Shown here piece by piece: positions 1 through 13,409 of a stretch of 64,000 bases of DNA. The position numbers were made by a program, and so were the translations under genes. Position 1 is the first letter of the stretch; every line of letters starts with the position of its first letter. Source of the stretch: Sclerotinia nivalis (lineage: Eukaryota > Ascomycota > Leotiomycetes > Helotiales > Sclerotiniaceae); NCBI GenBank assembly GCA_029531795.1, contig JAPEIS010000006.1, positions 868,001-932,000 on the forward strand. Reading direction: 5' to 3'. The notes beneath the pieces are model-generated. The model ran no database searches. It was given only the letters and a program-made list of their open reading frames with translations, and was not told the DNA's origin.

Positions 1-3000
1 TATATATGAGTTTTCTCTAGGTGGAGCGAAATTCATTCATGTGAGTGTAAGAGAGCGTAAGAGAAAGGTATTCTTTCTTACTTGGCCGAGTCTCACTGAA
101 GACCATCGTGGTTGCTAGATTGAATAAACTGTTGCGAGATGAGCGCTGCTTGGTTGAGCGCTATCTCCAATATCTCGTTGTAGATGATGCGCGGGAAAGA
201 ATAATTAGTTTTTATTTCATTGTTCATCTTGAGCTTCGATAGATTCTCCCTGGTAGTCTTTACTCTCATGATCAGCCGCTGGACAACCATGATTCCTTGC
301 CCCTCCCTCCTCCTCCAGCGAACGGTTAATTAATTAACCAACGTACTATGGCGCCTTACTGATTCTAGAGCCAGCACCTTGAATTTCGCTCCAAAATCAT
401 CATCTCACCCGGACTTCCACTCTCGTGAGCTTTGGAAGTAATGGTTTCCTCCAAGCCCATATCTCTTATTCTTTTCACACTATACGTACTACTGAAGTTA
501 GTTGTTTTATACCGGATACATCAATGCTCCCTCGTAGCTTAGATATACGTACATCTCAGCATAGGTAGATTGCTGAAGTAGGATGTTAAACGTTTAATTC
601 GACTTCATGAATATATATCTATCTATCGCTTTCTTTCTTGTGCATTCGAGTTTCGAGTTCGTTGTATAATTAAAAAGGGGTTGGCGTCAGTGAAGCCGTT
701 GACTAGTGTTGTGTTGTCCGGGGTGTTGGAAGATTATGATATAAGTAGCTCATAGATTTAGAATATTGCTGTATGTGGATGAGGTATTTAGAGTGATTGA
801 GCGCTGTTCATATTCACGTTGAGCCGAGCTGATAAGCACATCGATCGATGTTTGCTCCTTCGTACAGTATGCAAAGTAGCTGCATGTCTATATATTTCCA
901 GAATCATATCCTAAAGTGAGCATACCGAATCGTATGCTTTTCTCCCGAGGCCTGTGATGTGCAGGAATAAGGAGCGAGGGAGCCCTCCGATTCGAGTGAG
1001 GTCGATATTTAATATTCGCATCTGGATTTAGCGTTCCGTTGTTACAGTCACGTTTTTGCGATGGCTGACTGATATGAGACACGTCTTAGATGGTTGGTAG
1101 CAGAGAAATAATTACGGATACATGATATATAATACATAATATAATACATAATACAATATATTTCCCCAACACAAGTCTCAACCTCGACCCCAGGATTCAG
1201 CAATACCATTAATGCCTGCACACCAAGATTTGTATAACTAGCCCCTCCAGAAATTTCCAGTATACAGAGTAATAATCACACGTGTAGAATTAGGAATTCC
1301 TATCTTTTAAGACCTTACCTTTATATAATCACAAAACACCGCGTAGGAAATGCATAAGCGGATATCGGTCTTGTTTCCATTCATTCAATTTTGGCTTCCA
1401 TCTTGAGTGATATATAAGGTTGCATAGTGCATTTAATAAACATTCATCATGCTTCCGCTTGGTTCTAGAGATACTACTGTGTAAGAATCTTTCCAGGATA
1501 TCTTACGCGCTTCAGATTCAGATGGAACTGAATATCTTCGCTCTAAGTCCAAGCTTAAGATAAGAACCATGTGAATATCTATCCCTCTAGAATCTCCTCT
1601 CTTCTCTACTCCGTACTTCACCATCCCTCTGTATCAAGCCTCCCACGGTACTCCGTAAGATGAAACAGAACATTAAACTTCCACACCTTCCTTCCGGTGC
1701 GGACCGCCAACCTCAAGATTACGAGTCGATAGTAGAATCCTTCTGGATGCCAAGTGCAGGTTCATTCCATAATCTCCTTGGCATACTATTAGAATTTTAC
1801 TTTTCGGCCTTATCTCCCTTCGCCCAATTGAGTGCTATTCAACTGCCGCCGACCGGGTTAATGCATTTATGTCATATTCATAATGCATCCCATTCTTTTC
1901 ATCGCCACTAACCTCACCAGCGCCCATCCAGCGACGCCAATACATTATTCTCCTCGCATCCAAATTAAACTTTTCCGCCTCATCTCTGGACGCCCCATCT
2001 ACTGCCACAAATTCCACAATTCCACGGTGGCACCGAGACCTCGGGGCCCGAGCACCGGCACTTTGCCTCCCTCTTCAGCCTAGTCTTGTCTCACTTTGCC
2101 TGCTTCCACGTTGTGCCGTCCGTTCGTCTCATCTCAAGAATGCCAAGTGCAGTCTGAAGTTTAAACTGTTGGCACAAAATTTTGTTCTAGATGTGCCCAG
2201 CATGCACTATCACCTACTACCGTATTACTAGATAGAGATTTTAATTTTGGGGATAAATATCCTGCATGCTTGGGGATTGACATGATTGACACGATTGACA
2301 GGATTGACACGTTGTGGTATGCACGCTGTGGGTACCTGCATCGGGAAAGCTGTCGGGCGGAAAAATTATGAAACTAAACGAAACAAAAACGCGGCCACGG
2401 GGATATGAAACGGAAAGGTTATTTATAAGAAATGTCGCTCATTGCATCGGAATGAATTGTATTCTCCGTTTTCCTTATAACATAAAAATATTTGACTTTT
2501 CTCGCTCGTGAAATGAGAGTCTGGAGGACAATATTTAAGACATTTTGATTGGTATTAATCTCATGCCCAGCTAAGTATTTCGTATGAGTGGATAAGGATG
2601 AACCCGTACCCCTTCTAACCTATATGAATGGTGGTGTCCAAGATAGTGATTTAATATACTTTCGTATAGAGTGAATTCATCTATACCAGGCTGAGATATA
2701 GGGAATCAAATCGAAGATAGAGTACATCGAGATCCCATCTGGTGGAGTCTGGATTGTGCTCTTGGGACGGAATTCTGTCCCGGACTGAGAGACTTTAACG
2801 TCTTGGTGGAACTATTGATTTGATCTGATTTGTTGCTTTGACTGATAGATGCCCAAGATTTATCCATCTTATGCATTTCATAGACTAAGATATGAATGAC
2901 AAAAGAAATTCGTACCCCAATGCATATCATAGTATTATTTGTGGAAAAACACTAGAGAATGCATCAAAAAATAGACTTTCACCAGCATCTAGGATACAAT

Positions 3001-5000
3001 TCATGATCCCGAAGCCTCATGCCACAGGGTTCATTTGAAGAGATCATCCCAACTCCAATGTCAAATAGAACAACGATATACCCCCGTTTCGTCGTCGGTA
3101 TCGCCATTCACGGTATCCCCATGATCCATATCCCCATTCTCGAAAACTCCCTCGAACTTAAATCTTCACCGAATTGCCTCATCTGAAAATCCGCTTGGAT
3201 GCTTGACTTCATCATTCCTTGTTCATCAGATGAACTCATCCGCCCTATGGAAATAAGAAAGCAGCGCATTTTCCTTCCCGCATGTATACGTGTAACACTT
3301 TGAGTGAATGACGAAACGCCCTCGATATTATAGTGTGGAGATCCGGCAACGATCTGAGGACAGGGGAGTTCCCGATGGATTGGACGAAGTACTTTACCAG
3401 TACCTTGCATAAGCTGTTTGCTCGAGCTCGAGTTATCTACATATGACGAAAGGACAAACGGTGAGGCTTATAAGAGATTGTTGCAGATGTCAACATGCAT
3501 TCGTGGGGGAATAGGCATCCGGGCGCTTAAGCAGGAGACGGATGTATAGGCAGATGCTTTTCTTTGCCTTCGCCCATTTAGCGGTCAGTGATTAGGATAG
3601 AACATGAGTGATGGGGTGAATCACGATCTCTGAAAGGTCGGTCAGAGATCGAAGACCGCGCACTTTACTTTTTCCTTTCCTTGTTGTTCGGATCGGATTG
3701 AAGAGTTTTTGGAGAAAAAATGAGGGGTGGGGAATTGCAGATTGAAAAATCTAGAAACTCAAAAAGTTGTTTGCTCAAGACTCAAGCATTCACCCTTTCA
3801 AATCATCGGAATCGAATATATAAAAATTGTACGCATTCACGATGAATGATGAATGAATCGAGATATGTGCGACGCGCAGGTAAGTGTATTGTAGATCCAT
3901 CCGTCAAAATGTGTAACGGTGAAACGAACTCGTGGATCTTGCGTGGATACAAGACAAACGTGAAGAATTAGAATATTCTATCCTCAGCTATATGTGACTT
4001 TCAGCATCAGATCATCATCATGCTGCAGTTATTGTGAAGTGTAAGCTGTAACTAACGTAGCCTAAAAAATCCACAGCACTCCTAAAAGAGGAATTCTTTT
4101 TACGAAAACCCAAGGGATTTGACGATAAGTGGACCAGAATACCGAGGATATCTTGAAAGGGTAGAGGATCTGAGGCAACTGGACTCTAGTTAATACATGT
4201 CATGTCTACCCCTTCATCAATGTCTGTGCAATCGCGTCCTTTCAGTGGCTAAATTGCCCTGCACTCCGTACGATGGTACATTTTTCAGTCATGTTACTTT
4301 TTTTGCGGGGCTATAGGTATGATAGGCTGGCTAATCCTCACCTGTTCAGTGGATCATAGTCAAGGATTTTTTCATAATCTGTCTTCTCTCTGCTTCCGGG
4401 AGAATCTTTCAAGAGGGAAATGGTACGACAGATACATATGAAAGAATTAAAATTCTATGCATCAAAAGAAACCAACAAAAAAGAGAAAAAAGAAAACAAA
4501 TCTTAGATTTAAAATCTAGAAATATCATCATGATTCACCATGATTCATCATGAAAGCTTGCTTGCCTTAACTCGAAACTATTTTTGAAAAAGCAAGCCAG
4601 TCAGCCTTATCATGTACGGTCATGTAATGACAATGAGATGAATCCAGTAGGAAGGTACCTACGTACTCGACCTATTCTCAATCCAGGACTAAAACGAAAA
4701 AGCGGATCAAAATTGAAGGTTCCGCATCACGAGCGAACACACTAACGATAAATACTACCATACAATTTCCCCTTTTTAACTGCTATACCGAGATAACAAA
4801 TCTTCTCTGTCGAATGTTACCATCAACCTTGAACTTCTCATGCGTTGTTCGTGACCATCTCGCGTTTCTTACTTCTTGAAGGTAGCACACGTAAGTAAGG
4901 ATTCTTGATATCAATAAATGCATAATAATGGATGTGGGATAACGGCATGGTTACCACGTTACGGCTGGTATGATGTATGATGGTATCCAGCATTCATGAA
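1..5000. other. AT-rich intergenic region without recognisable gene
   Basis: I find no reading frame here that looks like a protein. The open frames are under about 100 codons, have no family motifs and are not joined by convincing introns. The longest (minus strand, 3108-3410) is Ser/Arg/Met-rich without pattern. The region holds AT-rich stretches (around 1110-1165) and a small tandem repeat at 2275-2310. A non-coding RNA could be missed. Confidence 0.6.
2275..2310. repeat. Short tandem repeat, GATTGACAN units
   Basis: About four consecutive 9-10 base copies of GATTGACA followed by a variable base are visible. It is a simple minisatellite in intergenic DNA with no gene attached. Confidence 0.75.
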
Positions 5001-7000
5001 AATTGGCACCTTGGAAATTAATCAACAATAAGATTGTGCTACACTGCACAATCTGCGCTGCTGCAGAAAATCACCGCTGCCTCGCGCCTCGCGGGGATGA
5101 AAGTACGATGGGGAGGTGGAGAATGAATGAAAAAGCGACCCATATCCCTTCAAGGCCGGCTTACTGCAGCCTTCGGCAGCTTTCATAATTAGTATAGTGT
5201 CGGGAATTTTGCTGCATCTAAGACTTGGAAAGGTTAAGATTCAATCATCGGCGACCATTGAGAGAAATACCTGCGAAATACGTGCGGACAAATGCCAGGA
5301 GGTTACATTTTACGGAGCCCATCTTTCCTTTGCACTCCAAAGAATAATGCATCTAACCTTTTCCCTTGCGATCTTCAGGATAACTTAGAATCCTTGTACC
5401 GCGGTGTGAGTGACGGGGAGGATTTGTTTCCTTGTCATCTTTACTTTTTCTTTCTTTCTTTGCAATTAGCAGCTGGGCTTGGCTGGCTCGGAGTACCCCA
5501 CCTCCCTCTCTCCCTTACCCATGGCCGTGACATGGTTTCGAGGGTCCTAGGTTCAACTTGCAGAAGACCCGTAGACCTTTTCCCGCTCTTGCCAATGGTG
5601 TAAAAGAACAATAGCGTTGTTAGTTGTAACAGTAACTGTTGGAGCCTAAGGATCATGAGGACAATATCCGAGATCGAATTGGAACTTTGAAAGTTTGTAA
5701 AAGGCCGAACCGTCTTACAGGCCTAAGTGGAAAATTACCGTTGACAAGACAAACTAATGAGAACTCTAAATTCATAAGCTTCAACCAAACAACCCAAGTC
5801 GATCTTTTTCACTTTGTTCGGCATTCCGATCTGTATGAAACTTTTAGCACGGAAGGTACATCCGAAAACCTGACGCGTACGATATAACGCTTGCTTCCGC
5901 ACCTAACTTGCAAAATGTCTTGCACAAAACTCCACGATTCGTACAACTTTTGCAAAGTGGCTTCTCAGGAATCTCAGCAACTTCCCCGTCGAGCGGCCAA
6001 GAGATAGCGGCTGAATTCGTGGGTCAACGGCATATGGATGGATGTGGGCACCAAGAGTCAATTTTTGGATCTTTTGGGAACGAGCTGGCTCCCATCCGTA
6101 TCCAAAGTATTTCGTACGCTTCGACTTTCCCTCTACGAGTAAGTTCATGGTGCAACAAAAACTTTACGAGTACCTGCATACAAAAGAAAGCTTACCTACC
6201 ATTCCAGCTGGCCTTCAAGGCTTCATCATTTCTATCTTCAGCTCTCTGCATCATGTACAACAACTTATTATGTACTCAATTCTATGAATCCTTCCGAGAT
6301 CCAACCGATTTCCTGGAAGACCTTGCATGAGTGGTCCAAGAGAAGCGAATCCGAGAAATATGTATGCCCTCTCTCTCCAGCGGTGTGCCTTCGTACATTT
6401 CATTACTCGAAAAAAATATAGCATCATTCACACAAATCACAATATTTGGTCTTTGCATGACAGGCATGATAGACAGCAACAAATTCATATAATTCCCAGT
6501 CATTCCCAGGACAGCGGCTCATCCAATTTAAGCGCGTACTTTTTCTGGTCAATCATGGCTCAAGTACAATTTATATGCTTGAAAATGTGGAGATTGGGAG
6601 AATTCTTGTGTGTTGGTTGGTTGCGAAATGGGTTGCAAAGGCTTGAGAAAAGGGTTCCTGCAGAAGGAATGTGTTTCCTACCACCTTCGAGAATAATTCT
6701 TGAGCTTTTTGTACACCACGAGCTTCAGGCAGCTATTCCATTATTCCAATATATTGTCTATAAGCTGCTTGCATATCTGGTTTATTCGTACCAAAGAATA
6801 ATAAAGTACGCACAATCTAACCCCTTGAAAATGATCTCCTATGAAAAGCTCCGAATGGTTGATTCATTTGTACATGGAGGCCATGAAAATCTAGCGTGCT
6901 CCGTGGAGTCGTTGACCGGATCATCAACACCATGTCTTTGGTTATTTCATACTCCTTGCTAATCTATCCTGTTCATCCGAAGTCTGAAAGAGTCTCGACA
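5001..7000. other. Unassigned region with several medium open frames
   Basis: Both strands hold overlapping open frames (plus 5908-6330 and 6327-6962; minus 5903-6148). None shows a motif I recognise, and no intron joins them into a coherent protein. The minus strand between about 6960 and 6540 reads with few stops and could be old coding sequence. I treat the stretch as unassigned, possibly a gene relic. Confidence 0.35.
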
Positions 7001-9296
7001 AAGGAAGAAATCGATTAGATTACTGACTGATATCCTGCCGAAATACCCCCTACCCGTCTAAACTCTAAAGTAGCTTATTACAATCATGTTCCCGGAGGCT
7101 TATCATCAAAAGATACTCCTTATAGAAAGTCTTAATTTCTAGCTAGATGGATGTCAATTAGTAATATGTTTTGCTCAAGATAATACTGAATTCAACTGAT
7201 TCCACAAAATGAGAACCTTGGCATTTGGCATTGTCGATTTAGACGTTGATATTTGAAAGAAGATTTTCGATTGAAATAGAAACCGACTTTCAAATTTCGA
7301 CTTCCTTCGGTGACACCGTGATATATTTAATGAAATGAGATGATCTCCTTTAGTTTATGTAGATACTTGAAAGTTTGATTATTGATATGCTTGCTATACT
7401 CGAGTAAGAGCTTTCTTTTATGGAAAAATAATAGAATTAGGTTTATTTGCAGTTGTGCAGGAATTGGGAATTGGGAATTGGGGAGATATGGGATATGGAA
7501 TATGGGATATGGAGCTCGGGAAGCTTCAAAAGCTTTACAGGGGAAAGGGAAAGACTTAACCCATAGAAAACCTTAACCTAATCAACCTAATCAACTTAAT
7601 CAACCTTGGAAATTCAATGAAAATATGTTGTGATTCGTGAACCAAGGTAGACATGGTATTCATTTTCTATTTCTCTCCTTGGGATCGTCCGAACTTGGGT
7701 ATTTATTTAATTTATTAATTGAATTTATTCACAATTGGCCAATTAGATGTCAATTACTTGTGTACCCTTCTTGATTGAACCACAACGCTTTTCGCTTCAA
7801 TTTTATCTCCACCTATCTATCAAAATGAACAACCCCCGTTTCCGTTTACAACATTAATTTCAAGGATTTTGTACCTCCATGACTCCATGGCTAATTCAAT
7901 CTCATCCACTTACTTTACTCGACTCGACTCGACTCGACTCTACTTTACTTTACTTTACTTTACAACCTTGACAACCTTGACAATCATCCCTCATCCCTCA
8001 TCCCACCCACAAATCCTTCCTTACCTTATAATCAAAATCCTCGTTCACCTCGTTCTAATACAGCGATGGCACTGTTCAAGGGCAATTCCCTACGAGAGAA
8101 GGATGGGGTTCTTCCCAGCTATTGGGATCCTTTAGATTGGTGATTGGTCGAGAATCAGATGAAAAATAATGGATAAAAAGTGGTAAAAAAAAATTAATTG
8201 ATGCAGTAAAACATATCGTCGCATCGTTCAGCATCGGTCAATCGTTCAGCCAGTCACTACTCGTGGCTACTGTGCAAGCAATACATGGTGCACAGCTCCA
8301 TAGTCAGTCAATGCTGACACGCAAAAAGAATTCGCAGTCCTTCAGTCCCCAGCAATCCTTTTGAACTTCCTGTTCTCTTATTGTTTGTCAATTCCTCCTT
8401 TGGGACATTTTCAATTTAATTCTTCTCAAACCCTTCATCTTATTGGATCAATAATACTTTATTATTCTGCAGATACGGGTCGCTATTACTCTTCAAGGCA
8501 ATTTACAACTCCGTTATTGCATGAAAATAGACAAATCGGCGTCCTTGGTATTATGCATCACCAAGGGGATTGATCCGAAAGAAATACCTCGATTCAATAT
8601 TGTTCTACCTACATTTCATACTTCATCCAATCGCAACTGTGAGAAAAAGCTGGGGACGCAGAGCTCTCAACATATGATATACATCATACCTCACATGCTA
8701 AGTGTTGAAACCAACATCTCCAACTTAAGGTGAGCATTGTGTTGGTATCCACGTCCTATGGGGGAATATACATTAGTTTCCTCGTGGCTTTATATTGCCT
8801 CCGCGGTCTTTACGACGCGATTCAACATTCCGAGGATAGTACCCTTGATGCTGGATTGTATCGCTAAAGAAGAAACGCTCCTTGCTCCATATTTCTTGAC
8901 AAACACCCTGAATGGGAAACCCTTGTTGTTGACAGGCCTATTTTATTTGTGGCACATGCTGATCCGTATCTCCCCAGCCGAGCGTCGTCCGATATCCTCA
9001 ACCCGTCACTTTTATGTTGGACGTTCCCTCATTGTTGACTTTTGAAAGTCCTCACCTTTTTTTTTATCGACAAACACCGAAACAACAAGGCGTCATCGTG
9101 GCTGCAACGTGCCTCGATATAGCCTGTTCATCAGCCCCAGATCGATGATTGCGTCTTATGAAGCAGAAGGCATAAGCACAATTTCTCTTAACATATCGGG
9201 TTGGGATTCCCTTGTAGCCGACGCATTGTTCGATATATATCCTTCCCACAGAACCTCAATTGAGCTCATTGACAACTGTCCAACTCATCATTCAAT
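7001..9296. other. Intergenic region and upstream region of the 9297 gene
   Basis: No gene is recognisable. The first half is dominated by low-complexity DNA: GGGATATGGAA-type and AATCAACCT-type repeats near 7460-7610, and CGACT then TTTAC arrays near 7915-7965. The last kilobase is presumably the promoter and 5' leader of the gene starting at 9297. I see no strong TATA element close to that start. Confidence 0.5.
7911..7965. repeat. Microsatellites (CGACT)n and (TTTAC)n
   Basis: Tandem pentamers: about four CGACT units run directly into about four TTTAC units, followed by a duplicated CAACCTTGA motif and a duplicated CATCCCT motif. These are simple slippage-type repeats. Confidence 0.8.
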
Positions 9297-11948
9297 ATGT
9301 TCGGTCTAGGATCTGCAGGTATGGGCTCAAATAATTACCGCCCCTCATCCAAGAGGAGGATGTCTAAAAAAGACAATGCCCCGCCAACGGATAAACACTT
9401 AACGTACCCGCCGGTCGAAAGCTTCGAGCCAGCCATTGATGGACCCCCATCACCTCAAGGTATACGCGCATACACTGAGCAGATGAGAAGGGGCTCGGCG
9501 TTTGTCCCCAAATCGACTACCCCTTCATTCACCTCAGCTTCCTCCTTCCGATCCCGTCAATCCAGTCTCGATTCCTCCAACAGAATCGAATTGCAACGAA
9601 AATCCTCTGGCAGATCAAACGGCAGTAGCATGGCGGCGAAAGATAGACCCGATAGTATAAACCTATTCGGAAAAACGATTTTCTCTCGAAGCAGTAAAAA
9701 GTTTAGGCGTAATCATCCTTCAATGGGAGGGTCTTCAACATCGCTCGCGAGTGGTGCTGGAGAGAGGGAACGTAACGATGCATCTAGTCGCAGTCCACCA
9801 CCTGTTAGTTACCGTGCTCGAAAGAGCACCATCTCTGGACCATACAACTTTCAACACATTACACACACCCAACAAAATGAACTACCCAACTTGAGGCAAC
9901 TTCCTCCCACGGAATTGGTCTCCGGATTCTCGGCTTTACGGGCATCTCAAGCTCCAACGAACGGGAATCTCAAGGGTATTAGAGCTCGAGATCTAATGTT
10001 TGAGAATTTCTCTTCGGTAGCAATAGACTATGCCCCTGATGTTGACGCGCCTAGAAGTCCCACAAGCCCCAAGAGTCCGTCGTGTCCTGTTACCCCGCAA
10101 AGACAAACCGTACATCGGGCGTCTGTAACACCACCACAAAACAATCCATGGAGACCTATTAATTACTCCATGTCACATGATAATCTTCGATCAGTACCTG
10201 TACGCCCATCACGGTCTCCCGAGTCTCCTCACTGCACGGTCAATCCACCCGCTCGAACATCGTCAAGAGCAGCGTCAAGTTTCTTCAACCATGTTGACCC
10301 CTCTACTGCACTTGATTTTGGTCCATCTTTGAATGCCAACCTCCAGGAATCAGCGCCATTTGATTTTACTCCACAGACACATCCTTCGCCACCCAAATGG
10401 GATAGAAGAGAGTCGGACGTATCTGCCAAGCACCTGTCTCATGCAGTCACGACTCCCGGCGAGGAGGCATGGCCTTTATCTGCACCATTAAATGGAAAGT
10501 TTGGAGTTGATCTTGCGGATGTCCCCGAAGAGGAAGAACATGCTAGGACGCGATCAAGAGAGTCGAGCACAGATGGTGAATTGCGACTTTCAAAATCGGT
10601 CCCTGGTTTGAGGATGAGAGCACTTGAGCAAGCTCCACATATGCCGGATATGCCACCGATCCTAGGAAGACTTGGCTCTGTTGACACCACAAGATTTTTG
10701 AAACGACCCACCTCACCCAAGCTCAGCTTAACCACGGATTCTTGGGAAGACGCGATCGATTTTTGTTACATGGATGAAGCTGGCGAAGATTGGGATTATC
10801 AACATGAGGAAACATCTGAGGAGAACAAACCTGTCATAGCCCAAGCCCCAACGTCACTGACCCAGGTGGAACAGCCCGCTATGGATTTGCATCTTGATAA
10901 CCAACGTCATGTTTCTCCAGGCCGATTCCGTCCATCACTACTGGTCCCTGCACCTTTCGATCTTCCCGCACTTTCTCCACTGTCAAATTTGTCGAGCGCA
11001 TCGTCATTTCTACCCACTCCAACCGATTACTTCCGCCCTAATCACATGCGACTCAATTCCCACGCATCTTCGTTCAAAGAGTCGGATGGGTTCAATCTCT
11101 CCCCAACTCTTCTCATTCCTTCGGATGAATACCCTCTACAGAGCGAACAAGATGCTTTGTTCGACACATATCACCACGACAACGTCCCATCGGCCTCTAT
11201 TTACCCTATGGGTACTTATGAGCAACCTTCTTCACCAATAGACGAAACTCTTTCCAGTACCACCTCTTACCGCTCCTCGGTTTATTCACATAATAGTCTC
11301 AGAAGCAGCACTATTAGTAGCCGCTACAATCGATCCAGTCAAGATTCGGCTCTGCTAGTTTTCCAGGCAGGAAGCATGAGCAAAGCTCATAGAAGTATTG
11401 GATCTGCATCTTCTTTGCCTGATCTTGTCCCTTCTCTGCGCCCAAAACGTGACAGCAGAACACTTGGAGCACTCGCTACGACAACATCTGACCCAGAACT
11501 CGTAACCAAAGTTTCTGGCCTAAAATTTGATGATGACGAGTTATCTCCCTCTGAAGTTGCTGGGTTTCAGAATCTTCCAGTCAATCACGTACGCAAGTCA
11601 ATCAAAAACCCTAATCATTTTGCTCCACCCCCACCCGCCATTTCTACAGCCGTTCCCGATGCAGCGTCTAGCATTCTTAGCCCTGTAGCTGAGAGCTTTA
11701 CCGATTCGCCTCCTACCAGGCCACGTCTGAGATCTGCTCTTTCTCGCGAGCTATATGCTCCTGCCTCGGTCGAGTCCTTCATTTCCAACCACGGACGCAA
11801 GGTCTCTGCGCCAATCATCACTGACAGGAATTTCCAAGATATCGGACCTGGGTCAAGATCCAACACATTGTCTAATACCGCTGCGGCCGGCAAGCGCAGA
11901 GGAAGCTATAATCTTTTCCCTGCCCCTCCCACAACTACACCCAAATAA
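9297..11948 (+). CDS. Large Ser/Pro-rich hypothetical protein (883 aa)
   Basis: This is a single uninterrupted frame of 883 codons starting ATG at 9297; I do not recognise its family. The protein is rich in Ser, Pro, Arg and Thr and has many short SPxSP-like clusters (for example PRSPTSPKSPS, about residues 253-263) of the kind phosphorylated by proline-directed kinases. It looks largely disordered. There is no signal peptide, membrane segment or enzymatic motif. An acidic patch near residues 485-510 (EDAIDFCYMDEAGEDWDY) is the least repetitive part and may be a conserved short module. The N-terminus has a basic stretch (SKRRMSKK). Length, frame integrity and codon choice argue that it is a real gene. 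Its role is unknown; a regulatory or scaffold role is only a guess from composition. Confidence 0.85.
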   Translation: MFGLGSAGMGSNNYRPSSKRRMSKKDNAPPTDKHLTYPPVESFEPAIDGPPSPQGIRAYTEQMRRGSAFVPKSTTPSFTSASSFRSRQSSLDSSNRIELQRKSSGRSNGSSMAAKDRPDSINLFGKTIFSRSSKKFRRNHPSMGGSSTSLASGAGERERNDASSRSPPPVSYRARKSTISGPYNFQHITHTQQNELPNLRQLPPTELVSGFSALRASQAPTNGNLKGIRARDLMFENFSSVAIDYAPDVDAPRSPTSPKSPSCPVTPQRQTVHRASVTPPQNNPWRPINYSMSHDNLRSVPVRPSRSPESPHCTVNPPARTSSRAASSFFNHVDPSTALDFGPSLNANLQESAPFDFTPQTHPSPPKWDRRESDVSAKHLSHAVTTPGEEAWPLSAPLNGKFGVDLADVPEEEEHARTRSRESSTDGELRLSKSVPGLRMRALEQAPHMPDMPPILGRLGSVDTTRFLKRPTSPKLSLTTDSWEDAIDFCYMDEAGEDWDYQHEETSEENKPVIAQAPTSLTQVEQPAMDLHLDNQRHVSPGRFRPSLLVPAPFDLPALSPLSNLSSASSFLPTPTDYFRPNHMRLNSHASSFKESDGFNLSPTLLIPSDEYPLQSEQDALFDTYHHDNVPSASIYPMGTYEQPSSPIDETLSSTTSYRSSVYSHNSLRSSTISSRYNRSSQDSALLVFQAGSMSKAHRSIGSASSLPDLVPSLRPKRDSRTLGALATTTSDPELVTKVSGLKFDDDELSPSEVAGFQNLPVNHVRKSIKNPNHFAPPPPAISTAVPDAASSILSPVAESFTDSPPTRPRLRSALSRELYAPASVESFISNHGRKVSAPIITDRNFQDIGPGSRSNTLSNTAAAGKRRGSYNLFPAPPTTTPK

Positions 11949-13409
11949 ATTTTGCTTTTTAAAGTATAATATTGATTTATATACTATACACATTATTGTG
12001 TAATTGTACATTCCTGTACCACATTGTTCTTACCACCACTTGCACATCCGCATTTTTCCTTACTCAGACTCTTCGCTCTCTTAGAGCACCTCACTATGAC
12101 GACCTATGCTGTCACGACTCGAATTTCATATGTTCCCTTCTTCCAAAACCAAATTAAAAGAAAACAAAAGTTTCAATTGTTTACTTATATTCAGAGGCGG
12201 AAAAGCAAGAGGGTGGATTCCTGTATCATTATTCGTGCAATCGTTTGCGTTCGCATTTCCTTCGTTTGCATTATTGGTAGTTTTGCGAATTGGATCATCT
12301 GGTATCCAATCCCACGCGTTATGATGGGGGGTTTTTTTTTCTCTTTTGACCTTTTTTCCCTGGAGAACTTAGATGAAGGATTGCATCGCTCAATCTCTTG
12401 TTCATGAGCGGTTATGTATTACGATATGATGGATTTGTTTTGGCTGGTTTGGTCACATAGCTCGCTATCTACCTACCCAGCCACTTAGTACTGATTTTTT
12501 TTTTGTGTTCTTTGATTGAATCTGTATGCACGGCGGGTGCTAGTGGATTTTGACTTTCTGGGAAAAAGCTTATAGAAGGATGGGGGTTGGGGTTAGGGTT
12601 GTATGTATGGGATTGAGAGATTTTTGTTCCATTTTTGTTTCTTGCTTGAAGGATTTGTATTCTGTGGTGTTGCTTTGTGCTAGCCGTGTGCTTGTGTTTT
12701 GCCTTTTCTGAATTGGAGGGATCGGACTGTATTGGTATGGGGATGGTGAATCAGGCCTGGCTGCATACATTTGGATGGATGGTAGTATCTGCGTGGGAGA
12801 CGGTAAATACTTATTAGTATTTTGGTATTGGCACTGACGATTGGGATACGGGATGGTAGACTTGGTGTGTGAATATTTGAGAGATGTAATTCTTGTGTAC
12901 GAGGAGGTGGAAAAGAATACATACTCAAGAGTACTTAGTTCTAGATGCCCGCGCAAGATGGCTAGTTTAGTTTAATATAAGATATCATTATAACTCCCTT
13001 TGACTTTTTGCGATGGTTTCTACATGTACCTCCGTGCTATCTTGGGCCAAACTCGACATCATGCTGCTCCTCCGATAGCAAAGTTTCTGTTTCCACAGTT
13101 GTGGTACAAAGCGCTGTTGTTTGCTTCGTTCCAATGGTTGAATTCTTCTGAAAAGGCGTTTCGACGCAGAAATGCCCATATGCTCTAGTTATTTCCAGCA
13201 AACAGTTGTCATACTGGTACCCAATCCATCTTTATCACATCGGAATACATATTGTTCAACCCGAGTTTATGTAATATGTTGTGCAACACTAGCAACTCCG
13301 GTTGTGGTCCGATAATGTCTGACGAGTTTGCCTTACGAAACATCATCGTGCTTCTGGGATTTGTACGCTCACACTCACACGCTCTCCGACCTCTCGCTCC
13401 ATCATCGTC
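11949..13409. other. Intergenic region, 3' flank and low-complexity DNA
   Basis: This holds the 3' flank of the Ser/Pro-rich gene and the upstream side of the decayed NLR gene. Homopolymer T tracts occur near 12330 and 12495. The minus-strand frame at 12570-12956 is Pro/Ser/Tyr/Gln low-complexity sequence and is not convincing as a gene. Confidence 0.5.

Noticed and set aside
3108..3410. 100-codon minus frame
   Set aside because: No family features, no supporting splice or promoter context, in AT-rich intergenic DNA.
5903..6962. Overlapping open frames on both strands, including a 211-codon plus frame
   Set aside because: No recognisable motif, odd composition and no intron model giving one coherent product; kept only as an unassigned region.
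12570..12956. 128-codon minus frame rich in Pro, Ser, Tyr and Gln
   Set aside because: Composition reflects the biased 3' flank of the neighbouring gene; no domain or start context.
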